From NCBI RefSeq assembly GCF_014224355.1, contig NZ_VNWP01000001.1, positions 248,001-312,000 of the forward strand: a stretch of 64,000 nucleotides of DNA, in the 5' to 3' direction. Both the position numbers and the translations under genes were made by a program. The number at the start of each line of letters is the position of its first letter. Positions within the stretch are counted from its first letter, which is position 1. Positions 9,538-18,350 of this stretch are shown piece by piece. The DNA comes from Synechococcus sp. BSA11S (GTDB taxonomy: Bacteria > Cyanobacteriota > Cyanobacteriia > PCC-6307 > Cyanobiaceae). The notes under the pieces were generated by a model. That model was not told the origin of the DNA, made no database searches, and saw only the letters and a program-made list of their open reading frames with translations.

Positions 9538-10644
9538 TCAGGCGGCGGCCAGGCTGAGGCTGGTGATCCGCTGGGCCAGGGACTGGAAGGCGCGGGCAGT
9601 GGCCGACTCGGGTCGAGCGATCACCACCGGCCTGCCCTGGTCACCCCCATCCACCACGGCCATCTCGAGGGGCAGCTCGGCCAGCAGGGGCACGTTGGCT
9701 TCGGCGGCCAGGGTGGCCCCACCGCCACTGCCGAAGATGGCGTAACTGGCCTCGGGCCTGTCGGGGGGGATGAAGGTGCTCATGTTCTCGACAACGCCCA
9801 GCACGGGAACACCCATCTGCAGGAACATCGCCAGGCCGCGGCGGGCGTCCTGCAGGGAGACCCGCTGGGGTGTGGTCACGATCACCACGCCGGCCATCGG
9901 CACCGCCTGGGCGAGCGTGAGCTGGGCATCGCCGGTGCCGGGTGGCAGGTCCACCACCAGCACGTCGCGCTCCCCCCAGTCGGCCTGGTAAAGAAACTGA
10001 CGGATGATGCCGTTGAGCATCGGGCCCCGCCACACCACCGGTTGGTTCTCCTGGATCAGCAGGCCCATCGACACCATGCCGATGCCGCAGGTCTCGATCG
10101 GCACCAGCACCTGCTCGTTGCCGCTGCCGCGCACCTCCGGGGTGCGGTCGGCCACCCCGAGCATGGTCGGGGCGTTCGGGCCGTAGATGTCGGCATCCAG
10201 CAGACCCACCCGAAGACCGCTCTGGGCCAGGGCGCAGGCCAGGTTCACCGCCACGGTGCTTTTGCCCACGCCTCCCTTGCCACTGCTCACGGCGATGATC
10301 CGGCCCACGCCGGGGATGCCCTGGCGCTCGGGCAGGTTGCCGCCGCCACCGGGGCCGTGGCCCGCGCCACCGATCGGTGACCCCTCAGGCCGCCCGCCTC
10401 CGCTGGGCTGGGCCAGCTCGATCTGCACTTCCTCGATGCTCTCGAGCGCCATCAGCGCCGCGCGGGCTTCGGCGGCGATGCGCTCCCGCTGGCTGGTGGC
10501 ATAGCCCGGCAGGGCCAGGCTGAAGACCACACGGCTTCCCTGGGGACGCACCTGCTGGATCCAGCCCAGTTCGAGCAGACTCTGCCCCGTGCCCGCATCG
10601 CAGAGGGGCTCAAGGGCGGCAAGGGCCTGTTCAGCGGTGGCCAT
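9538..10644 (-). CDS. mrp: Mrp/ApbC-type iron-sulfur cluster carrier ATPase
   Basis: P-loop NTPase thought to carry Fe-S clusters to apoproteins in the cytoplasm. Residues 1-85 form an MIP18 (DUF59-like) domain. A Gly/Pro-rich linker then leads to the deviant Walker A motif VSSGKGGVGKSTVAVNLA, LLDADIYGPN (switch), and VVDLPPGTGDAQLT (Walker B). Length 368 is normal. The CxxC pair of classical ApbC proteins is not evident near the C-terminus, so cluster binding may differ. It is first in the rodA transcription unit and diverges from hemF. Confidence 0.92.
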   Translation of the reverse strand: MATAEQALAALEPLCDAGTGQSLLELGWIQQVRPQGSRVVFSLALPGYATSQRERIAAEARAALMALESIEEVQIELAQPSGGGRPEGSPIGGAGHGPGGGGNLPERQGIPGVGRIIAVSSGKGGVGKSTVAVNLACALAQSGLRVGLLDADIYGPNAPTMLGVADRTPEVRGSGNEQVLVPIETCGIGMVSMGLLIQENQPVVWRGPMLNGIIRQFLYQADWGERDVLVVDLPPGTGDAQLTLAQAVPMAGVVIVTTPQRVSLQDARRGLAMFLQMGVPVLGVVENMSTFIPPDRPEASYAIFGSGGGATLAAEANVPLLAELPLEMAVVDGGDQGRPVVIARPESATARAFQSLAQRITSLSLAAA

Positions 10645-10774
10645 CCATGGGTGCCGGCATCAGGGACGATCCTAGGGGCCGCCCCCATGACAGAGGCTCT
10701 CGAAGGCTTGTGCGCCGGTTCGGCTGGCTGGAATGGTGGAGAGGTTTCGGACGTCCGGCGGGGCGTGATCCTCA

Positions 10775-11863
10775 GTGGTGGAGCAGGGACAGACGGGTGT
10801 GGCCGGTGGGGAGCAGGGCCGGGAAGTGCCAGAGCCCCTGCAGCGCCCCCCGGCCGATTCCCGCGCCCGTGCCCGCGCCCTGCTGATGGGCCTGCAGGAC
10901 AGCATCTGCACGGGCCTGCAGGCCCTTGATGGCGAGGGGGTGTTCCAGGAGGAGAGCTGGGAGCGGCCGGAGGGGGGCGGAGGTCGCTCGCGGGTGATGA
11001 AGGCCGGGCGGGTCTTCGAGCAGGGCGGCGTGAATTTCTCCGAGGTGGAGGGTGACCAGCTCCCTCCATCAATCCTCAGCCAGCGGCCGGAAGCCGCCGG
11101 CCAGCGCTGGTTCGCCACCGGCACCTCGATGGTGCTCCATCCCCGCAGCCCCTACGTGCCCACGGTGCACCTCAACTACCGCTATTTCGAGGCGGGGCCG
11201 GTGTGGTGGTTCGGCGGCGGCGCCGACCTCACGCCCTACTACCCCTTTCTCGCGGATGCCCGTCACTTTCACCACACCTTGAAGGGGGCCTGTGACAGTG
11301 TCGATCCCACGCTGTATCCGGTGTTCAAGCCCTGGTGCGACGAATACTTCTTCCTCAAGCACCGCGGTGAAACCCGGGGAGTGGGCGGCATCTTCTACGA
11401 CTACCAGGACCACGGTGGAGCCCTCTACAAGGGGCAGGATCCCAGCGGTCGTGCTGCGGCCATGGCCGCAGCCACCGGCCCGGTCCCCCACAGCTGGGAG
11501 CAGTTGTTCCAGCTGGCGAGCGCCTGTGGCAACGCCTTTCTGCCCAGCTATGTGCCGATCGTGGAGAAGCGGCACGGCACCCCGTACGGGGAGCGGGAAC
11601 GCCAGTTCCAGCTCTATCGCCGTGGCCGTTATGTGGAGTTCAACCTGGTGTTCGATCGCGGCACGATCTTCGGCCTCCAGACCAACGGCCGCACGGAATC
11701 GATCCTGATGTCGCTGCCGCCGCTGGTGCGCTGGGAATACGGCTACGGCCCCGAGCCCGGCAGTCGCGAGGCCCTGGTCACGGAGGTGTTCACCAAGCCC
11801 CAGGACTGGTTCGGAGATGCCGCTCTGGAGGACCTCTGTCGGGCCCGGGGTGCCTTTGGCTGA
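10775..11863 (+). CDS. hemF: Oxygen-dependent coproporphyrinogen III oxidase
   Basis: Decarboxylates coproporphyrinogen III to protoporphyrinogen IX using oxygen, feeding heme, chlorophyll and bilin synthesis. The family signature is strong: [57 protein letters not shown], and [20 protein letters not shown]. The longest frame starts with GTG at 10775, and another GTG at 10799 is possible. The first ~30 residues are poorly conserved in the family. The gene is monocistronic and divergent from mrp, with a 130-base intergenic region that should hold both promoters. Confidence 0.95.
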   Translation: MVEQGQTGVAGGEQGREVPEPLQRPPADSRARARALLMGLQDSICTGLQALDGEGVFQEESWERPEGGGGRSRVMKAGRVFEQGGVNFSEVEGDQLPPSILSQRPEAAGQRWFATGTSMVLHPRSPYVPTVHLNYRYFEAGPVWWFGGGADLTPYYPFLADARHFHHTLKGACDSVDPTLYPVFKPWCDEYFFLKHRGETRGVGGIFYDYQDHGGALYKGQDPSGRAAAMAAATGPVPHSWEQLFQLASACGNAFLPSYVPIVEKRHGTPYGERERQFQLYRRGRYVEFNLVFDRGTIFGLQTNGRTESILMSLPPLVRWEYGYGPEPGSREALVTEVFTKPQDWFGDAALEDLCRARGAFG

Positions 11864-11898
11864 ATCCCTGGCCCTGGCCAGGTGCCGCCCGCAGTTGC

Positions 11899-12735
11899 TC
11901 AGGGGCGGGTTGTTGCCGGGTTACCGAGGGAGGTGGCCGGCAGAGTCGTCGGTCGGGGGCTGAGGCCCTGCTCCAGGGCCAGAACCACCCGCTCGGCGAT
12001 GGCGTTGAGGGCTGAATCCCGGCTGCGGGGATCCCTCAGAGCCGATTCCAACGGACTCTCCAGCTTGCCGATCTCGAGGATGGCAATGCCGCGGCGGGGC
12101 GCACCAAGGCCGCCTCTGAACGCGAAGGGAAAAGCCCCGAAGGAGGCCGCCAGGCTTTCGTCGAGCAGGGTGGGAGCCTGATGCAGCGGCGGGATCAGCC
12201 CCGAGCCGAAGCCGTCGGGTCCGTAGGCGTCGTAATGGATCTCCATGGCGTACCCACCGCGGCGCACATGGGCCTTGCCCACACTCCAGTTGGTGCGGGG
12301 ATCATCGCCGTCGGCGATGGTGCGCTGCGAAGGGACGTAGAGGCGGATCGGCAGACCGCGCCGGCGGCCGATCGCCACGACCCGCTCGGCGGTGCGCAGA
12401 TTCCAGTAGAGCTCGTCGCGGATGCCAGGCTGCATCGGCCGGGCTCCGAAGCGATCCACCGCTTCACCACTGGTGCCGGACCCTTCCATTCCCTGGGAAT
12501 CGGCGTGGCCTGCCATCACCAGGATCGGCGTGCCAGACGCCAGGGATCTGCGGCCGATCCAGTCCTTGCTCAGGGGTGAGCGTGGGCCGGTGAGCGGGTC
12601 AATGGCCAGACGTGCCGGGGCTTCAGCGGCGCTGCCCAGCACCAGCACAAGTCCCAGCCCCAGCAGGGCCAGGCCCAGGGACCTTGGTCGTGCCCGGAAT
12701 GGGCGTCGGGCTGGAGCCTTCGGGAGGAGTCGCAT
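11899..12735 (-). CDS. Exported N-acetylmuramoyl-L-alanine amidase-like hydrolase
   Basis: A 278-residue protein with an N-terminal Arg-rich segment and a hydrophobic stretch (LGLALLGLGLVLVLGSAAEAPA) that looks like a signal peptide or anchor. The mature part resembles the Amidase_3 zinc hydrolases: AGHADSQG for the first His ligand, a later MEIHYDAYG for the second, and ILEIGKLE with the likely catalytic Glu near the end. This family cleaves the peptide stem from peptidoglycan. The ATG at 12735 leaves 10 bases after the upstream gene; a longer start overlaps it by 74 bases and was rejected. Family assignment rests on motifs only. Confidence 0.65.
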   Translation of the reverse strand: MRLLPKAPARRPFRARPRSLGLALLGLGLVLVLGSAAEAPARLAIDPLTGPRSPLSKDWIGRRSLASGTPILVMAGHADSQGMEGSGTSGEAVDRFGARPMQPGIRDELYWNLRTAERVVAIGRRRGLPIRLYVPSQRTIADGDDPRTNWSVGKAHVRRGGYAMEIHYDAYGPDGFGSGLIPPLHQAPTLLDESLAASFGAFPFAFRGGLGAPRRGIAILEIGKLESPLESALRDPRSRDSALNAIAERVVLALEQGLSPRPTTLPATSLGNPATTRP

Positions 12736-12745
12736 GGCCTGGGGG

Positions 12746-13312
12746 TCAGATGGGTGAACTGAGCAGGGTGCCGTCACTGGCCAGCTGCAGCCTTGGTCCC
12801 AGTTCCAGTTCCAGGGCAATCAGCTCGTCGCGGTGAGCCCTCAACTGCAGTTGGCTGAGGGAGGCGTCGTCGGCGCTGATCAGGCGCAGTTCCACCAGTT
12901 CCTGACGAGCGGCCCGCTTGCGGTAGATCAGTCCCGCGAGAGGCCCGAGCAGGGCCAGCAGCAGCGGCCACCAGCCCAGCATCGGCAGCAGCTGGCGGAG
13001 CACCAGGCCCAGGCAGGCCGCTCCGACCGTACCCAGCAGCGTCAGCAGCAGGGCCAGGGTGCCGCTGGCCCCCACCTGGCCACGAAAGCGCAGCACCCGC
13101 CGCTCGGCATCCCCCGCTTCGGCCTGCCAGCCCCGTTGCCTCAGCCACTGGCTGAGGCCGTCGAGCACCTCCAGGGCCGGCCTCGGGGATTGCACCTCCA
13201 CCACCGTGGTGCGGTCCTTGCTTGCGGCCCGCAGGAAGAAGACCAGGCCGATGGCCAGCAGCAGGGTCAGCAGCAGGGTGGACCCCAGGGCAGGGGACAG
13301 GGTCGAAGGCAC
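12746..13312 (-). CDS. Cofactor assembly of complex C protein (CCB2/CCB4-like)
   Basis: A 188-residue membrane protein with one N-terminal helix (residues 8-28) followed by RAASKDRTTVVEVQSP and, after about 60 soluble residues, a hairpin of two helices (about 82-130). This layout and the FFLRAASKDRTTVV stretch match the cyanobacterial cofactor-assembly-of-complex-C subunit B group, related to chloroplast CCB2/CCB4, which help attach heme ci to cytochrome b6. It is 10 bases upstream of the amidase-like gene, likely in one unit. Function here is by family resemblance recalled from other Synechococcus genomes. Confidence 0.65.
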   Translation of the reverse strand: MPSTLSPALGSTLLLTLLLAIGLVFFLRAASKDRTTVVEVQSPRPALEVLDGLSQWLRQRGWQAEAGDAERRVLRFRGQVGASGTLALLLTLLGTVGAACLGLVLRQLLPMLGWWPLLLALLGPLAGLIYRKRAARQELVELRLISADDASLSQLQLRAHRDELIALELELGPRLQLASDGTLLSSPI

Positions 13313-13359
13313 GCGGGCAATGCAGGACGGAAGCGACTCATTCTCCCCCTTTCGGCACG

Positions 13360-14046
13360 ATGGCGTCGTTTGCTTCTGCCCTGATGTCCTCGACTCCCGG
13401 CTCCGCCCCTCACCGGTTTGCCGTCTTCGACGGGGATCTCGACCCTGAATGGCACGGGCTGCTCGCTCAGGCCCCCGCCCTGGCGGTGGACACCGAGGCG
13501 ATGGGTCTGGTTCATGGGCGGGATCGCCTCTGCCTGGTTCAGATCGCCGACCACCTCGACAACGTCTGCTGCATCCGCATCGCTCGGGGCCAGCGGCAGG
13601 CGCCGCGTTTGCAGGAGTTGATGGAAAGCCCGGCGATCGAGAAGGTGTTCCATTTCGCCCGCTTCGATCTGGCGGCCCTGGGGGAAGGCCTCGGCATCGC
13701 CGTGGCTCCGGTGTTCTGCACCAAGGTGGCCAGCCGCCTGGCCCGCACCTACAGCTCCCGCCACGGGCTGAAGGAGGTGGTGCAGGAATTGGTGGGTGTG
13801 GAGCTCGACAAGCAGTCCCAGAGCAGCGACTGGGGCCGGGTCGAGGACCTGGGAGAAGCCCAGCTGGCCTATGCGGCCAACGACGTGCGTTATCTGCTCG
13901 GCGCTCGCCAGGCCTTGGCTTCCATCCTCGAACGGGAGGAGCGCCTCGAGCTGGCCCAGCGCTGTTTTGCCTGCCTGCCGGTCTTCGCCGAGCTCGATCG
14001 CAGCCGTTTCGGCTCGGTGTTCGAGCATTCCTCTTCGTCCCGCTGA
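13360..14046 (+). CDS. Ribonuclease D-like 3'-5' exonuclease
   Basis: A 228-residue single-domain DEDDy exonuclease. The catalytic acids are visible: ALAVDTEAMG (Exo I, Asp and Glu), FHFARFDLAAL (Exo II, Asp) and YAANDVRYLL (Exo III, Tyr and Asp). It lacks the HRDC domains of enterobacterial RNase D, as is usual for cyanobacterial versions. It probably trims structured RNA 3' ends. I started at the ATG at 13360; the ATG at 13384 is also plausible. Longer upstream readings enter the promoter of the divergent gene at 13312. Confidence 0.88.
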   Translation: MASFASALMSSTPGSAPHRFAVFDGDLDPEWHGLLAQAPALAVDTEAMGLVHGRDRLCLVQIADHLDNVCCIRIARGQRQAPRLQELMESPAIEKVFHFARFDLAALGEGLGIAVAPVFCTKVASRLARTYSSRHGLKEVVQELVGVELDKQSQSSDWGRVEDLGEAQLAYAANDVRYLLGARQALASILEREERLELAQRCFACLPVFAELDRSRFGSVFEHSSSSR

Positions 14047-14082
14047 AGGTCCCTGACCCCCGGCTCAGAAGGGCAGCGGCGA

Positions 14083-14340
14083 TCAGTCCTCGAGGATGAA
14101 GCCGCTCTCGTCGTCTTCGGCGACCAGGAGTGCATCCAGCAGTTGGCCCTGAGTCCTGGCTGCCCCCTGGGATTCCTGGATCATGCGCTCAGCGATGGCG
14201 ACGCGCCCGCCTGTCTCCCGGGTCCCTTCCCGCGCGGCCTGCTGGTCGACCCGGCGGCGGGCCGCGGCGATGCTGACCCCCAGCAGGGTGGCCAGCTGAC
14301 CGGTGACGGTGGCGTAAGCCCGGTCGATGGGAGCTGGCAT
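14083..14340 (-). CDS. Small conserved hypothetical protein
   Basis: An 85-residue soluble, mostly helical protein: an Ala/Arg-rich first half (LATLLGVSIAAARRRVDQQAAREG) and a very acidic tail (AEDDESGFILED). It lies 30 bases downstream of the lpxB-like gene on the same strand and 36 bases from the convergent exonuclease. I do not recognise a domain; similar short proteins occur in marine Synechococcus. The start ATG is followed by a coherent frame with strong codon bias, which supports a real gene. Confidence 0.6.
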   Translation of the reverse strand: MPAPIDRAYATVTGQLATLLGVSIAAARRRVDQQAAREGTRETGGRVAIAERMIQESQGAARTQGQLLDALLVAEDDESGFILED

Positions 14341-14370
14341 GGGGGTGAGCCTGGATGGTGGGAAGTTCCA

Positions 14371-15648
14371 TCATCCCTGGGGCTGTGACAGCAGCTTCCA
14401 ATCCACAAGGGCCGCCAGCCGTTCGCTGCCGCCGGCGTCCCCCATCCGCCGCCGGCCGATGCAACCGCGCTGGCGGCGCAACTGGGCATCTTTGAGCAGC
14501 CGATCCAATTCACCAGCCAGCTCCAGGGGTGAGGTACAGACCCGAACGCCCCCCCCCAGAAGCCGGCTCTGCCGGCGGGCAAAACCGCGCTTGAACTGAG
14601 GACCTGGGCCCGGCATCGAGAGCACGGGCACCCCGAGCCCCACCAGTTGTTCGGTGGCGGTTCCAGCCGTGGCCAGGCCCACCTCCCCCCAACCGGCCCA
14701 GCTCTCGAAGCAGCCCTGCCCGAGCAGCACAAGCCTTTGCTGGAGACCCCAGGCCGCGCTGGCGCCGCAACCAGGCGTGATCGGCACCTGGGTGTAACCC
14801 TGGGCGCGCAGGAGTGGATCGAGATCCTGGCGACTGGGGCGGGAGCCGGTGGGGCAGAGCACCACCTGCGGCTCCAGGGTTGGCAAACAGGCCAGGCCTT
14901 CCAGCAGCCGCCGGGCATTGCCGAGGGCCTCCGGCAGGCGGCTGCCGCAGAGCAGCACGATTCTCCTCCGCTGCCGTAACGGCTCAGGCAGAGGAGCCGG
15001 ATCAAGCCCGTCCATCATCGGGTTGCCTGGTGCAAGAGCCGCCACCCCCCGGCGTCTCAGTCCCCTGGCCGTCAGACCATCACGGACCGCCACCAGCTTG
15101 GCGCGGCGATCAGCCATCAGCGCCCATTCCCACGGATCCCATTCGCTTCCCTTGCACCGGTGGTAGCGATCGGCCAGGGGGTCGCGATCAGGACCGCTGC
15201 GCCAGGTGTAATCGCTCTTGGGTGTTCCCAGGAAGCCATAGGGTGCGCCGCTGCCCCAGGCCAGCAGCAGGGGCAGCAGATCCCCCACCGCCAGAATCGG
15301 ATCGCCTGCATCGCCCCAGCGGCGCACCAGCTGCCACTGGCGCCAGCTCAGAGCGGGCAGTCCCGCCCTCAGGTCGTGGAGCAGAGCGGGAAGACTCTGG
15401 TTGCTGAAGCCACCGCTGGGCAACCGCTGGCGTGGTCCCACCTGCTGCAACCAGCCGTCCTGTTCAGCCTTCCGGTAGACCTCCCCCTCCCCCACAAGGG
15501 GCAGGGCGCACAGCTGCATCGCCGGACGTCGTTCGCGCAGGGCTCGCCCGATGCGCAGGGCGATCAGATCCTCCCCATGGCCATTGCTGAGCAGCAGCAG
15601 CCGGGCAGGCTGTGAACGGCTGATACGATCCGCAGTTCCGGGGTTCAC
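14371..15648 (-). CDS. Lipid-A-disaccharide synthase-related protein
   Basis: A glycosyltransferase-B-like protein of about 425 residues related to LpxB and found across cyanobacteria that also make lipid A-poor membranes. It starts with LLLLSNGHGEDLIALRI and later has ILAVGDLLPLLLAWGSG, LALLPGSR-like IVLLCGSRLPEAL, and GLATAGTATEQLVGLGVPVL followed by GPGPQFKRGFARRQ, the sugar-nucleotide binding region. The start is set at a GTG (15648), because a longer frame would cross the tRNA-Cys gene on the other strand. The substrate is not known; the true LpxB is a different gene. Confidence 0.82.
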   Translation of the reverse strand: MNPGTADRISRSQPARLLLLSNGHGEDLIALRIGRALRERRPAMQLCALPLVGEGEVYRKAEQDGWLQQVGPRQRLPSGGFSNQSLPALLHDLRAGLPALSWRQWQLVRRWGDAGDPILAVGDLLPLLLAWGSGAPYGFLGTPKSDYTWRSGPDRDPLADRYHRCKGSEWDPWEWALMADRRAKLVAVRDGLTARGLRRRGVAALAPGNPMMDGLDPAPLPEPLRQRRRIVLLCGSRLPEALGNARRLLEGLACLPTLEPQVVLCPTGSRPSRQDLDPLLRAQGYTQVPITPGCGASAAWGLQQRLVLLGQGCFESWAGWGEVGLATAGTATEQLVGLGVPVLSMPGPGPQFKRGFARRQSRLLGGGVRVCTSPLELAGELDRLLKDAQLRRQRGCIGRRRMGDAGGSERLAALVDWKLLSQPQG

Positions 15649-15657
15649 CCCTGGAAT

Positions 15658-15728
15658 GGCGGCATGGCCAAGTGGTAAGGCAGAGGATTGCAAATCCTTT
15701 ATCCCCAGTTCGAATCTGGGTGCCGCCT
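15658..15728 (+). tRNA. tRNA-Cys (GCA)
   Basis: A 71-base cloverleaf: acceptor stem GGCGGCA pairs with TGCCGCC, the anticodon loop reads ATTGCAAAT (anticodon GCA), and the T loop has GTTCGAATC. The discriminator base is T, as usual for tRNA-Cys. The 3' CCA is not encoded. The gene lies antisense to the region just upstream of the lpxB-like gene. Confidence 0.95.
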
Positions 15729-15766
15729 CTGATTCCGATCCCGACGGCATTCCGCTAGGGGGTCGT

Positions 15767-16423
15767 TCACAGTTCAGCTCTGGCCGACCAGCGCTCGCCC
15801 GAGAGAGCCCTGGCTTCGCAGTGCACGTCGTGCTTCTCGACCTTGCAGGTGCCATCGGCGGGCCAGGCGCTGGGCAGGCCGGTGGGCAACCCACGCTGGT
15901 CGAAGCCCAGTTCACTGACGCTGGTGACCTCGGTGCTGAGGGGGCCATCCAGGCGGCAGCGTCCTTCGCGGCAGTTCAGGCCGGCCGCCCCATCCTTGAC
16001 CACCCCCACGAAGGTGACCAGGTTGCTGGTGATCTCGCCACTGCCGGGGCCGACGAAGCGGATGTTGAGCAGTCCTTCCCGGTTCTGCTCGAAGCGCAGC
16101 TCTGAGCAGGGTCCGGGGCTGGCGTCGGAGAGGTTGCGCTGGCAGGTCCGGGTGGCGCGTTGCACCCGGCCGAAGTCAACGGGGGGGTTCTCGGCCGCCA
16201 GCAGATCGCCCCCTTGGGGAAGCAGGCTGAGCAGGGCCCCGGCCAGCAGTGGCGCCAGCTGGCGGAAGCCTGTCCTGGGGCGGGGCTGGCACTTGAGCGG
16301 CTTGGAACTGGTGGTGTCGGCCAAGGAGGTCCCGCGTGCAGGGCTCCCATTCTGGAGCTGCAGGGTGTTCGGAAGGGTGGGGAGTGACGTGGCCGTGTTC
16401 AGTAGTCCGAGTCGGCCACGCAA
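15767..16423 (-). CDS. Hypothetical exported protein
   Basis: An open frame of 218 residues with a hydrophobic segment (QLAPLLAGALLSLLPQGGDLLAAE) after a basic stretch, so the mature protein is probably secreted to the periplasm. The rest (about 140 residues) has several Cys (TCQRN, GPCSEL, LNCREGRC, GTCKVEKHDVHCEA), consistent with disulfide bonds. The start is unclear: the ATG at 16423 overlaps the small Cys-rich gene by 25 bases, and TTG at 16324 is an alternative close to the signal-like segment. I do not recognise the family. Confidence 0.6.
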   Translation of the reverse strand: MRGRLGLLNTATSLPTLPNTLQLQNGSPARGTSLADTTSSKPLKCQPRPRTGFRQLAPLLAGALLSLLPQGGDLLAAENPPVDFGRVQRATRTCQRNLSDASPGPCSELRFEQNREGLLNIRFVGPGSGEITSNLVTFVGVVKDGAAGLNCREGRCRLDGPLSTEVTSVSELGFDQRGLPTGLPSAWPADGTCKVEKHDVHCEARALSGERWSARAEL

Positions 16424-16578
16424 TAGCCCTGGCAGCTGATGCCATTGCTGGCGGTGCGGCCACAGTGATGGCAGAGCACCGGGTCACCGGCCGGCTTCGA
16501 GCCGGGTGCCTCCCTCCCCGGGGGGGTCTGGGCCTGCGGCTCAGGTTGCGTCTGGGTCGAGGGGGATGGGGAGGTCAT
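16399..16578 (-). CDS. Small four-Cys protein, possible zinc knuckle
   Basis: A 59-residue protein. The first half is Pro/Gln/Ser-rich and probably disordered. The C-terminal 26 residues carry LCHHCGRTASNGISCQGYC and end VADSDY. The CxxC...CxxxC spacing with nearby His residues suggests a single small metal site. I recall short proteins with the same tail in other picocyanobacteria, but their function is unknown. Its stop overlaps the frame of the next gene downstream. Confidence 0.65.
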   Translation of the reverse strand: MTSPSPSTQTQPEPQAQTPPGREAPGSKPAGDPVLCHHCGRTASNGISCQGYCVADSDY

Positions 16579-16619
16579 GCTCCGATCATGGCGAGGTCGC
16601 TTGCAGCCCGGAGAGTCCC

Positions 16620-17588
16620 ATGGCGCAGTCCGTCTCGATCGGCGTGGGCACCTGGGCCTGGGGAAACCAGTTCCTCTGGGGCTACCGGCCCGAGCTCCAT
16701 GACGCGTCTCTTGAGGCCACCTTCCGGAGGGCGGTGGCCCTGGGACTTCATTTCTTCGACACGGCCGATTCCTATGGCACCGGCCGTTTCACGGGCCGCA
16801 GCGAGCAACTGCTCGGTCGATTCCTGAACGCCATGCCTCAGGAGCGGCGCCATCAGCTGTGTGTGGCCACCAAGCTGGCCCCGTTCCCCTGGCGGCTGGG
16901 TCGCCGTGGCTATGACCGCGCCTTCCAGTCCTCCCGCCAGCGGTTGGGTGGCCAGCTTGATCGGGTGCAGCTCCACTGGAGCACGGCCCGTTATGCCCCC
17001 TGGCAGGAGGGCCCCCTGCTGGATGGACTGGCGGATCGGGTGGTGGCCGGGGATGTGGCCAGCCTGGGGGTCTCGAACATGGGGCCTCGTCGTCTGGCGC
17101 AGGTGCAGCGGCGACTGGCCGATCGGGGGGTGCGCCTGGCCAGCCTTCAGGTGCAGGTGTCGCTGCTGGCGCCAGAGGCTGTGACCAGCGGGGATCTGGC
17201 GGCGTGTTGCCGGGATCTGGGGGTGGACCTGATTGCCTACAGCCCACTCGCCCTCGGACTGCTCAGCGACCGGAGCTGCGCGGGGACGGAGGGTCCCAAA
17301 GGAGCCCGGGGGCTGCTGTTCCGTCGACTTCGGCCCCGGATCGAATCCTTGTTGGTGCTGATGCGGGGAATCGCGGATGACCGTGGGGTGCCGGTGAGTC
17401 AGGTGGCCCTGAACTGGTGCCGGGCCCATGGGGCGATGCCGATCCCAGGCCTTCGCACACCTGAGCAGGCGGAGGCCGCGGCGGGGGCCCTGAGCTGGCA
17501 GATGGACGACGCTGAACGCGCTGCCCTCGATCGCCAGGCCCTGGCCCTGCCGGTGAGGATGCCGGCGAATCCCTTCCTGAGTGATTGA
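16620..17588 (+). CDS. Aldo/keto reductase family oxidoreductase
   Basis: NADPH-dependent reductase with a TIM-barrel fold; substrate unknown. The 322-residue protein has GVGTWAWGNQFLWGY at the start, FFDTADSYGTGRFTGRSEQLLGRFL (catalytic Asp and Tyr), a Lys in CVATKLAP, HWSTARYAP (the usual HW position), SNMG, and AYSPLALGLLSD with the NADPH-binding PIPGLRTPEQAEAAAG near the end. The ATG at 16620 is the best start; upstream reading runs through low-complexity sequence overlapping the divergent small Cys-rich gene. It is convergent with the next gene, only 4 bases apart. Confidence 0.87.
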   Translation: MAQSVSIGVGTWAWGNQFLWGYRPELHDASLEATFRRAVALGLHFFDTADSYGTGRFTGRSEQLLGRFLNAMPQERRHQLCVATKLAPFPWRLGRRGYDRAFQSSRQRLGGQLDRVQLHWSTARYAPWQEGPLLDGLADRVVAGDVASLGVSNMGPRRLAQVQRRLADRGVRLASLQVQVSLLAPEAVTSGDLAACCRDLGVDLIAYSPLALGLLSDRSCAGTEGPKGARGLLFRRLRPRIESLLVLMRGIADDRGVPVSQVALNWCRAHGAMPIPGLRTPEQAEAAAGALSWQMDDAERAALDRQALALPVRMPANPFLSD

Positions 17589-17592
17589 ACGC

Positions 17593-18261
17593 TCAGGGGG
17601 AGTCCGCGTCGGCCGGGGGGCTGGAGGGGTCGGGAGAGAGCACCACGGGCAGAACGTCGGCCGTCGGAAGCCGTATCACCTGAGCAGGCCTCCCGGCCAG
17701 GGGATCCGTGGGGTTGGTTATGGCGCTGGCCTCGCTGCCCTGGTCGGCCTGCCTGGGCATGGGGGCATCACAGGCGGTAAGGGCTTCCTGCAGCAGGGAG
17801 TCGAATGTGGCTCCCGGCAGGCGATGCCGGGAGATTTCCAGGAAGGCCCGCGCCAGCGACTCCCCTGCGGCCGCTCGCAGGGCTGGATTGTTGCGCCTGT
17901 CGCACTGCTCGTCTTCGATGGCCTGAAGGAAGCGCTCGGTGACACTCCGTTTGGTGCTGGCTCTGATCTGGGTCTCCTGCTCGATCGGCTGGAGGCTGGT
18001 CAGCTGATCGAGTTCCTCGAGGCGGCGGTTGAGACTCTCCAGCACTCCCTGAGCCTCCTTCGCCACCCGTGAGAGCTGGCCATCGGAGAGGCGGGGAAGG
18101 TCAGCCACGTAGACCTTCCCATGGTCGCGAAGGGTGAGATAGGTGGGTCTGCTGGCTCCTGAACGGGTCTGGGGAGGAGCGTTGAGCCGCCGGGGTGGAG
18201 CGGCGGGCTGAGGCCCCGCTGAACTGCGCCGTCGGGTGGTGCGGCTGCCGGAGCTGTGCAT
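17593..18261 (-). CDS. Conserved hypothetical protein
   Basis: A 222-residue soluble protein. Residues 1-35 are basic and Pro/Arg-rich and probably disordered. Residues 36-55 read PTYLTLRDHGKVYVADLPRLSD. This is followed by a long helical region (about 55-160) with coiled-coil-like heptads (LESLNRRLEELDQLTSLQ), then a Pro/Ala-rich tail. No known domain is seen. It is monocistronic between purM and the aldo/keto reductase. Similar proteins exist in related cyanobacteria, but I cannot give a role. Confidence 0.6.
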   Translation of the reverse strand: MHSSGSRTTRRRSSAGPQPAAPPRRLNAPPQTRSGASRPTYLTLRDHGKVYVADLPRLSDGQLSRVAKEAQGVLESLNRRLEELDQLTSLQPIEQETQIRASTKRSVTERFLQAIEDEQCDRRNNPALRAAAGESLARAFLEISRHRLPGATFDSLLQEALTACDAPMPRQADQGSEASAITNPTDPLAGRPAQVIRLPTADVLPVVLSPDPSSPPADADSP

Positions 18262-18350
18262 GGGTAGAAGCGTATGGATTTTCGGGTGCGCCGCCGGCGA
18301 TCAGGCGCCGAGCAGGCCCTTGCAATCTGCCAGGACGGTGGATGGGCTGG

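Noticed and set aside
8012-9745. Long + frame opposite rodA and the kinase gene
   Set aside because: Antisense shadow in a GC-rich gene pair; rodA and the kinase are well supported on the other strand.
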